Below, in pieces: positions 51,417-60,253 of a stretch of DNA of 60,253 bases. The notes under the pieces are model-generated. The model saw only the letters and a program-made list of their open reading frames with translations, did no database searches and was not told the DNA's origin. Source of the DNA: Hydrogenophaga sp. (GTDB lineage: Bacteria > Pseudomonadota > Gammaproteobacteria > Burkholderiales > Burkholderiaceae_C); NCBI GenBank assembly GCA_020048405.1, contig JAIFMP010000089.1, forward strand, positions 1 through 60,253, in the 5' to 3' direction. Position 1 is the stretch's first letter. Every line of letters starts with the position of its first letter. The translations under genes and the position numbers were made by a program.

Positions 51417-53195
51417 TCACTCTTTCTTGGTCGCTTCTTCCAGCGCCTTCAGCGGGTCGACCTCTTCCTCGGCATCAGGCTTCTGGCCCAAAGCATCGGC
51501 ATCGGCGGCGGCATCGCCTTCAGCATCCGTCTCACCCGCACCGGTGTCGGCGCTGTTCAGCATTTCATTGACGGCGGCCTCATCCACCACAGCGGCTTTT
51601 TCAATGCTGCCCGTGACGATCGTGGGAAAGAACACCACCACGGCCACCATGATCAGCTGCAAGATGATGAAGGCAATGGAGCCTTTGTAGATTTGCGCCG
51701 TGGTCACCGCAGGAATGCGGGCCTTGGTCACCACGTCGGTGTAGTCGCTGCGGGCGGCCACGCTGCGCAGGTAGAACAACGCAAAACCGAACGGCGGGGT
51801 CAGGAACGAGGTTTGCAGGTTCATCGCCAAAATGATGCCGAACCAGATCAGGTCAATGCCCAGTTTTTCAGCCACGGGGGCCAGCAGGGGCACCACGATG
51901 AACGCGATTTCAAAGAAATCGATGAACATGCCCAGCACAAACACCAGGGCGTTGACCACCAGCAGGAAGCCCATCTGGCCACCCGGCACTTTGTCAAACA
52001 GGTGCTCCACCCAAATGTGACCGTCAGCCGCGTTGAACGTGAAGCTGAACACCGTCGAGCCGATCAGGATGAACAGCACAAACACGGCCAGCTTGGTGGT
52101 GTTTTCCATGGCCTGCAGCAGCAGCTTGAAGTCCAGGCGCTTGCGTGAAGCGGCCATGATCAAGGCACCCAATGCGCCCATGGCACCGCCCTCGGTGGGG
52201 GTTGCCACACCCAGGAAAATGGTACCCAGCACCAGGAAAATCAGCACCAGCGGCGGGATCAGCACGAACGTGACTTGCTCTGCAAGGCGCGACAGCAAAC
52301 CGATCTTCATCACCCGGTTGATGATGGCAAGGGCCAGCGCCAGGAATGATGCCACGGTGATGGAGAGGATGACCACCTCATCGCCGCCTGGGGGCATTTC
52401 ACGGCCGATCCAGGGGTTGATGATGCTTTCGTGGACTTGCGACCAAGCGTAACCTGCAACACCACAGATGGCCAGGAGCATACCCAGCGAGCGGTGACCA
52501 CTGGAGCCACTGGTTTCGGTGTAGATGCGCGCTTCCTGCGGCAACGCTGGCACCCAGTCGGGCTTGACGATGGCCACACCGGCAATGAAGAGCAGGTACA
52601 AACCCACCAGCATCAGACCGGGAATCAGGCCACCGGCATACATGTCACCCACGGAGCGACCCAGTTGGTCAGCCAACACGATCAGCACCAGCGAAGGCGG
52701 AATGGCCTGTGCCAGCGTGCCCGAGGCGGTGATGGTGCCTGTGGCAATGGTGCGGTTGTAGCCATAACGCAGCATGATGGGCAGCGAAATCAAACCCATG
52801 GAAATGACGGCAGCAGCCACCACACCCGTGGTGGCAGCCAGCAACGCGCCCACCAGAATCACCGCCACAGCCAGGCCACCGCGCACGGGGCCAAACACCT
52901 GGGCAACGGTTTCCAGCAGGTCTTCAGCCATTCGGCTGCGCTCCAGGATGATGCCCATGAGCGTGAAGAACGGAATGGCCAACAGCGTGTCGTTCTGCAT
53001 GATGCCGAACACCCGCAGTGGCAAAGCCTGGAACAGGTTTTGTGGGAACAGGCCGAGTTCCATGCCCATCAGGCCAAAGAACAGGCCCGTGGCTGCCAGC
53101 GAGAACGCGACGGGGAAGCCACTGAGCAAGAAGCCCAGCAGGCCGCAGAACATCAGCGGCACAAAGTTGGAAGTCATCAATTCGATCATGGTCAT
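51417..53195 (-). CDS. dctM: TRAP transporter large permease
   Basis: MIELMTSNFVPLMFCGLLGFLLSGFPVAFSLAATGLFFGL...RGGLAVAVILVGALLAATTGVVAAAVISMGLISLPIML...; acidic ~60-aa C-terminal tail. Confidence 0.93.
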   Translation of the reverse strand: MTMIELMTSNFVPLMFCGLLGFLLSGFPVAFSLAATGLFFGLMGMELGLFPQNLFQALPLRVFGIMQNDTLLAIPFFTLMGIILERSRMAEDLLETVAQVFGPVRGGLAVAVILVGALLAATTGVVAAAVISMGLISLPIMLRYGYNRTIATGTITASGTLAQAIPPSLVLIVLADQLGRSVGDMYAGGLIPGLMLVGLYLLFIAGVAIVKPDWVPALPQEARIYTETSGSSGHRSLGMLLAICGVAGYAWSQVHESIINPWIGREMPPGGDEVVILSITVASFLALALAIINRVMKIGLLSRLAEQVTFVLIPPLVLIFLVLGTIFLGVATPTEGGAMGALGALIMAASRKRLDFKLLLQAMENTTKLAVFVLFILIGSTVFSFTFNAADGHIWVEHLFDKVPGGQMGFLLVVNALVFVLGMFIDFFEIAFIVVPLLAPVAEKLGIDLIWFGIILAMNLQTSFLTPPFGFALFYLRSVAARSDYTDVVTKARIPAVTTAQIYKGSIAFIILQLIMVAVVVFFPTIVTGSIEKAAVVDEAAVNEMLNSADTGAGETDAEGDAAADADALGQKPDAEEEVDPLKALEEATKKE

Positions 53196-53812
53196 TTCAC
53201 CTTGGCAGCGTTGGCGGCAAGGGCGGCAACACGGGCAGCCTCTTGTTCAGCCAGTTCCATGGCCAGCTTTTCTTCGTCGCTGGGGCCGTCATGCGCCAAC
53301 ACATCAGGGCCATTGCCCGTGAGAAAGGCGATTCGCTTGATCAGTTCGGACACCGCTTGCACAGCCAGAACCACAAAGCCGAGAGGGATGAGGCCGTACA
53401 CCGGCCACCGGATCAGGCCACCTGCATTGGACGACATCTCGCCCGATACCCAAGCGTTGTGAAACACCGGCCAGCCCAGCGTGACCATCATGTAGCAGAG
53501 CGGAAACACAAACACGAGGATGCCAAAAATGTCCACCCAATTGCGACCGCGCGCACTGAACTTGCTGCTGATGAAGTCGATGCGCACGTGCGCGTTCTTC
53601 ATGAATGCATAGCCGGAGCCCAGCAGAAAGACAGCAGCAAACAGGTACCACTGGATTTCCAGCAACCCGTTGGAACTGATGTTGAACACTTTGCGGACGA
53701 TGGCATTGCCCGCGCTGATGAGCGTGGTGGCCAGAATCATCCACATGGCGAGCTTGCCAATCAGTGCACTGAAGGCATCAATGGCGCGCGATAGCGAAAG
53801 AAGGGGGGACAT
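53192..53812 (-). CDS. dctQ: TRAP transporter small permease
   Basis: MSPLLSLSRAIDAFSALIGKLAMWMILATTLISAGNAIVRKVFNISSNGLLEIQWYLFAAVFLLGSGYAFMKNAHVRID. Confidence 0.92.
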   Translation of the reverse strand: MSPLLSLSRAIDAFSALIGKLAMWMILATTLISAGNAIVRKVFNISSNGLLEIQWYLFAAVFLLGSGYAFMKNAHVRIDFISSKFSARGRNWVDIFGILVFVFPLCYMMVTLGWPVFHNAWVSGEMSSNAGGLIRWPVYGLIPLGFVVLAVQAVSELIKRIAFLTGNGPDVLAHDGPSDEEKLAMELAEQEAARVAALAANAAKVK

Positions 53813-53834
53813 GAATTGCTCCAGGAAATCGAAT

Positions 53835-53862
53835 AAAAAACCCCGCGGGTGCGGGGTTTTTT
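53835..53862 (-). terminator. Rho-independent terminator between dctP and dctQ
   Basis: AAAAAACCCCGCGGGTGCGGGGTTTTTT. Confidence 0.75.
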
Positions 53863-53878
53863 GCTGCAAACGCAGGGC

Positions 53879-54934
53879 TTACAGCTTGGCGCTCTGCATG
53901 TAGCGATCGAACGTGGCTTCGGTGAAGCGGAACCACAGGTTCGAGTCTTTGCGGAAAGCAGAGTAGCTGTCGTAGGCGTTCAACTCGCTGTACAGCGCCA
54001 TCGAATGCTTGAAGGCCTCGTCCATGACAACCTTGGGGAACGGCAGGATCTTGACCTTGGCAGCAGCCAAACGCTTCAACGCGGCAGGGTTGCGTGCGTC
54101 GTAACGGGCCTGCATGGTGGTGTGAGCCAGGGCAGACGCGCACTCCACGATGGCTTTGTTCTCTGCAGACAGGGCGTTGAACGCGGTGGTGTTGCAGTAC
54201 AGCGTGAGCTGTGCGCCGCCTTCCCACCAGCCTGGGTAGTAGTAATGCTTGGCCACTTTGCCAAAGCCGAGCTTCTCGTCGTCGTATGGCCCCACCCATT
54301 CGGTGGCGTCGATGGTGCCTTTTTCCAGCGCCTGGTAGATCTCGCCGCCAGGGATGTTCTGGGGCACGCCGCCCATGCGGGTCAGCACCTTGCCTGCGAA
54401 GCCACCAATGCGCATTTTCATGCCCTTGATGTCGGCCAGGGTTTTGATTTCTTTGCGGTACCAGCCGCCCATTTGGGCGCCCGTGTTGCCCATGGGGAAG
54501 TTGTGGATGTTGTACGCAGCGTAGAACTCACGGAACAGCTTCATGCCGTCGCCTTCGTACTGCCATGCGGTCAGCTGGCGGCTGTTCAGGCCAAACGGAA
54601 TGGCTGTGTCCATCGCAAAGGTGTCGTCTTTGCCGAAGAAGTAGTAAGGCGCTGTGTGCGCGCATTCCACGGTGCCTTGTTGAACGGCGTCGACCACGCC
54701 GAAAGGTGGCACCAATTCACCACCGGGGTGAACGCTGACTTCGAACTTGCCGCCAGACATGCGCTTGACTGCATCGGCAAACACGTCTGCCGCACCGAAG
54801 ATGGTGTCCAGCGCCTTGGGGAAGCTGGAGGCGAGGCGCCAGCGAACAGCGGCTTGTGCATGCACTGCGGGTGCAGCACCTGCGGCCAGCACACCGGCAA
54901 TGCCAGCGTTTTTAATGAGGGAACGACGATCCAT
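53879..54934 (-). CDS. dctP: TRAP transporter substrate-binding protein
   Basis: MDRRSLIKNAGIAGVLAAGAAPAVHAQAAVRWRLASSFPKALDTIFGAADVFADAVKRMSGGKFEVSVHPGGELVPPFGVVDAVQQGTVECAHTAPYYFFGK. Confidence 0.94.
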   Translation of the reverse strand: MDRRSLIKNAGIAGVLAAGAAPAVHAQAAVRWRLASSFPKALDTIFGAADVFADAVKRMSGGKFEVSVHPGGELVPPFGVVDAVQQGTVECAHTAPYYFFGKDDTFAMDTAIPFGLNSRQLTAWQYEGDGMKLFREFYAAYNIHNFPMGNTGAQMGGWYRKEIKTLADIKGMKMRIGGFAGKVLTRMGGVPQNIPGGEIYQALEKGTIDATEWVGPYDDEKLGFGKVAKHYYYPGWWEGGAQLTLYCNTTAFNALSAENKAIVECASALAHTTMQARYDARNPAALKRLAAAKVKILPFPKVVMDEAFKHSMALYSELNAYDSYSAFRKDSNLWFRFTEATFDRYMQSAKL

Positions 54935-55047
54935 AGCGTTTGACTCCGTGGTTGGATTTATCACATCCAGGCAACCACTGTCACGGCGCCCGGAGACTTC
55001 ACAGTCCGAGCGCGATTGTAGGAACCGCACTCACCTGGCTCCCGGGG

Positions 55048-55064
55048 GTTTTCCCTTGGAAAAC
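55048..55064. promoter_or_regulatory. Perfect palindrome upstream of dctPQM (possible operator)
   Basis: GTTTTCC-CTT-GGAAAAC, 7-bp arms, ~115 nt upstream of the dctP ATG. Confidence 0.35.
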
Positions 55065-55132
55065 GTGTGTGAATACCCCCCTTTCAGCTTGTTGCAAGCT
55101 TGGGGGCAGTTACTTTGTGGTCGGAAGTGAAA

Positions 55133-56967
55133 TTATTTCAATCCGGCCTGCCACCGCAGCACCGAAGCCTGAATGCCAGGCGCATCCAGACCTTGCTGTG
55201 CCAGCAGGGCGACGGGGTCGCCGTGGTCGATGAACACATCGGGCAGGCCCAGGGTCAGCACAGGCACTGTGATGCCCAGTGTTTGCAATGCCTCCAGAAC
55301 AGCAGAGCCTGCGCCGCCGGGCAGGCAGCCTTCTTCGACGGTGACCAGTGCCGTGTGGGTGCGGGCCAGTTCACGCAGCAAGTTGACATCGAGCGGTTTG
55401 GCCCAGCGCATGTTGGCCACGGTGGCGTTCAAGGCCTCGGCGGCCACCAGCGCCGGCGCCAGCAGGGTGCCAAACACCAGCAACGCCACGCCCTGCCCCT
55501 GCCGACGGACCTCGCCCACACCGTAAGGCAATGGGTCCAGGTGGCTGGGCACCGGCACGCCCGTACCACTGCCGCGCGGGTAGCGCACAGCCACCGGGTG
55601 GTTTTGTTGGAAGGCGGTGGTCAGCAAGGCACGGCACTCGGCCTCATCTGCCGGGCAGGCCACCGCCAAGTTCGGAATGCAACGCAGGTAGGCAATGTCA
55701 TAGGCCCCGGCATGGGTGGCGCCGTCTGCCCCCACCAGGCCCGCACGGTCGAGCGCAAACACCACGGGCAGGTTTTGCAGCGCCACGTCGTGAATGAGCT
55801 GGTCGTAGCCGCGCTGCAAAAAGGTGGAATAGATGGCCACCACGGGCTTCAGACCTTCGCAGGCCATGCCTGCGGCAAACGTCACAGCGTGTTGCTCGGC
55901 AATGCCCACATCGTGGTACCGGCCAGGAAAACGGCGCTCAAACTCGACCAGGCCGGAGCCTTCACGCATGGCGGGCGTGATGCCCACCAGCCGCTCGTCC
56001 TGGGCGGCCATGTCGCACAACCACTGCCCAAACACCTGCGTGAAAGTGGGTTTGGCCGGTGCGGTGCTTTTGACCAGCCCCACGGCCGGGTCGAACTTGC
56101 CCGGGCCGTGGTAGGCCACGGGGTCGGCCTCGGCCAGCTTGTAGCCCTGGCCCTTTTTGGTGACCACATGCAGGAACTGAGGGCCTTTCAGGTGCTTGAT
56201 ATTTTCCAGCGTGGGAATGAGACTGTCCAGGTCGTGGCCGTCGATGGGGCCCACATAGTTGAAGCCGAATTTTTCAAACAGCGTGGCGGGCACCACCATG
56301 CCCTTGGCGTGTTCTTCCAGCCGCTTGGCCAACTCGAACAACGGCGGTGCGTTCTTCAGCACCTGTTTGCCCACCTGTTTGGCTGCCGCGTAAAACTGCC
56401 CGCTCATCAACTGCGCCAGGTAGCGGTTGAGCGCGCCCACCGGAGGCGAAATGGACATGTCGTTGTCGTTCAGGACCACCAGCAGCGGCACGTCTTGCAC
56501 GCCGGCGTTGTTGAGTGCCTCGAAGGCCATGCCGGCCGTCATGGCACCGTCGCCAATGACCGCGATGCTGTGGCGGTGCTCGCCTTTTTGCCTGGCTGCC
56601 ACGGCCATGCCCAGTGCCGCCGAGATGGAGGTGGACGAGTGTGCCGTGCCGAAGGTGTCGTATTCGCTTTCGTCGCGCTTGGGGAAGCCGCTGATGCCAC
56701 CGAACTGACGCAGACTGCCCATGCGGTCGCGGCGACCGGTCAGGATTTTGTGCGGGTAGGTCTGGTGCCCCACATCCCACACGATGCGGTCATAGGGTGT
56801 GTTGAACACGTAGTGCAAGGCGATGGTGAGTTCGACCGTTCCCAGGTTGGAACTGAGGTGGCCCCCGGTGCGGGAGACGCTGTCAAGCACGCCAGCGCAG
56901 GCAACTGCCCACGGGCGAGGTTGCGCATGTCGGCGGGCTGTTCGATGCGGTTCAGGAGTGAGTTCAT
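55133..56967 (-). pseudogene. dxs: 1-deoxy-D-xylulose-5-phosphate synthase; reading frame broken near 56886-56893 (possible assembly artefact)
   Basis: [26 protein letters not shown] (ORF 56740..56997) then [54 protein letters not shown] (ORF 55133..56890). Confidence 0.95.
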
Positions 56968-57021
56968 GGGTTCCAGCCGTGCTTGGCGCTCGGTCAATAG
57001 GGGTCAGCGGGTGCCGGGGGG

Positions 57022-57903
57022 TCAGTGGCGTCGGCCACCCACCAGATCGGCCAGGGCATGAAGCGGGGCCACATGGGGCAACTGGCTGTTCAGCAACGCT
57101 GCCTGGGCGTGTGAAAGCAGTTCGTTGGCGTAAGTTTGCGCGCGGTCCAGCCCCATCAGGCTGACAAAGGTGGGTTTGTCGGCATCGGCATCTTTGCCGG
57201 CGGTTTTGCCGAGTGTGGCGGTGTCAGACACCACATCGAGCACGTCGTCCACCACCTGGAATGCCAGGCCAAGGCAACGACCATAGTCAGCCAGGTGCGG
57301 CAAGGCTGTGGCGGGCACTTGCCCGCAGGCGGCCCCCATCATGACGCTGGCTTGCAGCAGGGCACCGGTTTTCAGGCGGTGCATGTGCTCCAACTCAGGC
57401 TGGGTCAGTGCCAGTCCCACGCTCGCCAAGTCAATGGCCTGCCCACCGGCCATACCTCCACCGCCGGCAGCCAAGGCCAGGCTGCGGCACAGGTGTGCGG
57501 CCAAGGCGTCGGGCACGCTGCCGTCACCGGGCACCAGGAGCTCAAAGGCCAGGGCTTGCAAGGCATCCCCTGCCAGCAGGGCCTGGGCTTGACCGAATTG
57601 CACGTGCACGGTGGGTTTGCCGCGGCGCAGCACGTCGTTGTCCATGCACGGCATGTCGTCGTGCACCAGTGTGCTGCGCGCAGCGCAGCGCCGCCAGTCA
57701 CAGCCGTTGGGCCGGCCGACTCGCTGGCGGCCAGCACAAGCAAGGGGCGCAAGCGCTTGCCACCGTCCAGCACGGCGTAGCGCATGGCCTGACCCAGACC
57801 GGCCGGGGCGCTGGGGCACACCCAGTCAGACAAGGCCTGTTCAACAGATGAAAGGTGTCTGGCCATCCAGGGGGCCAGATCGAATTCGGCAACAGCGTTC
57901 ATC
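57022..57903 (-). pseudogene. ispA: Polyprenyl (farnesyl) diphosphate synthase; reading frame broken near 57668-57684 (possible assembly artefact)
   Basis: [61 protein letters not shown]...GGAALRAA then out of frame LVHDDMPCMDNDVLRRGKPTVHVQFGQAQALLAGDALQALAFELL. Confidence 0.94.
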
Positions 57904-58153
57904 AGTCGGCCGCCCAGGGCTTGAGCTCGCCGGACTCCAGCACCTTGATCTGCTGCTCGACGGCCTGCAGGCGCTCCCTGCAATGGGCTAGCAGTTGGGC
58001 ACCACGCTGATACTGCGCCAGCAACTGGTCAAGCGGGAGCTGACCGGTGTCCAGCCGGCTGACAAGTTGCTCCAGCTCCTGTATGGCCAGTTCGTAGGTG
58101 GCAGGCAAAGGCAGCGGAGCAGCGGACGGGTCAGGTGTTCGGGTTTTGGACAT
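57902..58153 (-). CDS. xseB: Exodeoxyribonuclease VII small subunit
   Basis: [55 protein letters not shown]. Confidence 0.93.
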   Translation of the reverse strand: MSKTRTPDPSAAPLPLPATYELAIQELEQLVSRLDTGQLPLDQLLAQYQRGAQLLAHCRERLQAVEQQIKVLESGELKPWAAD

Positions 58154-58355
58154 GGGCTGTGCGGAATGTGACAGTTGATTTTACCGGGCCGCCCTTTTCC
58201 CCGTGCCGGGTACACTACGCCCCCCTTTTTAAACCTCACGGGGTTACACCAAGGCCAACACGTCACCTTCCCGCGCCAAACCGACAGTCGCCAGCGATTT
58301 TCGTGATGCGCTTACCCTGCCCCTTCATAGGGGGAGTCTTTAGGTCAGGACCTTC

Positions 58356-59449
58356 ATGTCTGATTTGAGTCTTCAACTGCAGCAGGCCACAAGCCAACTT
58401 CCAGTTTCCAGATTGGCGAGCATCTTTCAGCAGGGGCCCCGCTATGTGGGGCACACCAACGCCATTCCCAATGTCGGCGATTACTACGCCCTGCCTCAGG
58501 AGGGCGAAGGCCGTGCCCTGGTGCGCACGGCCACCGGGGTGGAACTGGTGTCCAACGTCTGCCGCCACCGGCAGGCAGTGATGCTCAAGGGTCGGGGCAA
58601 CCTGGGCCACACCCAAGCGGGCAGTGCCGCAGGCAACATCGTGTGCCCCCTGCACCGGTGGACTTACAGCGGCGGCTCAGGCATGGGCAAGCTGGGGGAG
58701 CTGATTGGCGCCCCGCACTTTGCCCAAGACCCCTGTCTGAACCTAAAGAAATACCCATTGCGCGAGTGGAACGGCATGCTGTTTGAAGACAACGGCCGAG
58801 ACATCGAGGCCGACCTGGCTCACATGGGCCCCCGTGCCGCGCTCAACTTCGAGGGCATGGTGTTGGACCATGTCGAGCTGCACACCTGCCACTACAACTG
58901 GAAAACCTTCATTGAGGTGTACCTGGAGGACTACCACGTGGGCCCCTTCCACCCCGGGCTGGGCAGACCTGGGAATTCAAGCCCGAGTACTCGGTGCAGA
59001 CCGTGGGAGCGCAAAACCTGTTGGGCAAGGCCGGCAGCCCGGTTTACCAGCACTGGCACGAGCAGCTGATGGCCTACCGCGAAGGCAAAGCCCCGGATCA
59101 CGGCGCCATCTGGCTCACCTACTACCCCCACATCATGGTGGAGTGGTACCCCCATGTGCTGACCGTGTCCACGCTCTACCCCGTCAGCGCCCATGAAACG
59201 CTGAACATGGTGGAGTTCTATTACCCCGAAGACATCGCCGCCTTCGAGCGCGGATTCGTGGATGCGCAACGCGCCGCCTACATGGAAACCTGCATCGAAG
59301 ACGACGAAATCGGTGAACGCATGGACGCGGGACGCAAAGCCCTGCTGGCCCGTGGCGACAACGAGGTGGGGCCCTACCAAAGCCCGATGGAAGACGGCAT
59401 GCAGCACTTCCACGAGTGGTACCGCCAGCGCATGGGAAGCCCCATTTGA
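58356..59449 (+). pseudogene. Rieske [2Fe-2S] aromatic ring-hydroxylating-type oxygenase subunit; reading frame broken near 58963-58972 (possible assembly artefact)
   Basis: VCRHRQAVMLKGRGN...NIVCPLHRWTYSG Rieske motif; FIEVYLEDYHVGPFHPGLG then out of frame TWEFKPEYSVQTVGAQNLLGKAGSPVYQHWHEQLMAYREGK. Confidence 0.88.
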
Positions 59450-59500
59450 TATAGCTGAAAGTGCTTGACCATCAAGCGCTGGAGGCCAAAAAGACCATCA
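59447..59500 (+). repeat. Dispersed short repeat, copy 7, starting at the Rieske gene stop codon and filling the intergenic gap
   Basis: TGATATAGCTGAAAGTGCTTGACCATCAAGCGCTGGAGGCCAAAAAGACCATCA; near-perfect hairpin AGTGCTTGA-CCA-TCAAGCGCT. Confidence 0.7.
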
Positions 59501-60253
59501 ATGCAAGCCCTGTGGATGCTGCTGGCCTCGCTGCTGTTTGCCACCATGGGGGTGTGCATCAAGTTCGCGTCGGTGGTGTTCTACCGCGGGCTGATTGGGC
59601 TGCTGTTCATGGCTGGCGTCATGCGGTTGCGCCGCGTGTCGCTGGCCACCCCTGTGCCAGCGATGCACCTGTGGCGCAGCGTGGTGGGCACCACGGCGCT
59701 GACCACCTGGTTCTATTCCATCGCCGCCCTGCCCCTGGCCACGGCCATGACGCTGAACTACATGAGCAGCGTGTGGATTGCCGCCTTTCTGGTGGGCGGC
59801 GCCCTGCTGATGCAGCGCCAGGGTGAGGCATTGAAGGGCCAGGGCCCGCTGGTGCTGTCGGTGCTGGCCGGGTTTGGCGGCGTGGCCCTGATGCTGCGGC
59901 CCACGGTTGCCAGCGACCAGTTGCTGGGCGGACTGGTGGGCATGTTGTCGGGCGTGTTTTCGGCGCTGGCCTATTTGCAGGTGTCGGCGCTGTCGAAGGC
60001 CGGGGAGCCTGAAAGCCGCACCGTTTTCTACTTTTCCGCCGGGGCCACCCTGGTGGGTGCCGTGGGGCTTGCCATCAGTGGCACCAGCGCCTGGGTATGG
60101 CCGCAGGCGCTGTGGATGCTGCCCATTGGCCTGCTGGCGGTGCTGGGCCAGTTGTGCATGACACGGGCCTATGCCAGCGGCGCCACCCTGCTGGTGGCCA
60201 ACCTGCAGTACACAGGCATTGTGTTTGCGGGCATCTACAGCATCGTCATCTTC
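59501..60253 (+). CDS. EamA/DMT family transporter, 5' part (runs off the window end)
   Basis: MQALWMLLASLLFATMGVCIKFASVVFYRGLIGLLFMAG...LPLATAMTLNYMSSVWIAAFLVG; TM periodicity. Confidence 0.85.
   Translation, partial: MQALWMLLASLLFATMGVCIKFASVVFYRGLIGLLFMAGVMRLRRVSLATPVPAMHLWRSVVGTTALTTWFYSIAALPLATAMTLNYMSSVWIAAFLVGGALLMQRQGEALKGQGPLVLSVLAGFGGVALMLRPTVASDQLLGGLVGMLSGVFSALAYLQVSALSKAGEPESRTVFYFSAGATLVGAVGLAISGTSAWVWPQALWMLPIGLLAVLGQLCMTRAYASGATLLVANLQYTGIVFAGIYSIVIF

Noticed and set aside
18285-59000. Programmed ribosomal frameshifting as the cause of the split genes
   Set aside because: Junctions lack slippery heptamers in common, and conserved residues are missing at most of them, which frameshifting would not explain.
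1-60253. tRNA, rRNA, CRISPR array, IS element, prophage or defence island
   Set aside because: None recognised on reading either strand; content is almost all housekeeping, transport and regulation genes.

Overview
The window is a GC-rich, gene-dense chromosomal segment that looks betaproteobacterial (Comamonadaceae-like, judged by protein recall and gene order, not by a search). I found no tRNA, rRNA, CRISPR array, IS element or prophage. Main blocks: glnA with a sigma54/NtrC-type upstream region; cinA-like, EI24, rsuA, orn, M48 protease and rsgA; cobD-like, NUDIX and rplS; trxA, rho and rpmE; a phosphate cluster (phoR-phoB-phoU-pstB-pstA-pstC-pstS, ppx, ppk) followed by a glycosyltransferase and an OlsB-like acyltransferase; ygiQ and ppa; an orphan TRAP-type binding protein next to a PAS-GGDEF-EAL protein; a GspE-like ATPase, parC, a lytic transglycosylase and parE; MFS, dapA and bamC; a RoxA-like oxygenase, slyD and dut; a dctPQM TRAP operon; dxs-ispA-xseB; a Rieske protein; and an EamA transporter. 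I see no convincing new multi-gene system. Two non-gene signals stand out. (1) A dispersed ~45-55 bp repeat family, roughly TGAT..AGCTGAAA..CAATACCATCAAGCGCTnGAGGCCAAAAA, with about 7 copies. Three copies begin exactly at the TGA stop of the preceding gene, and two are read through as protein sequence. (2) At least 11 conserved genes, several normally essential, carry reading-frame breaks. Most look like short deletions rather than homopolymer slips, which raises a serious assembly-quality question. All product calls come from reading the sequence and remembered family features; nothing was searched.
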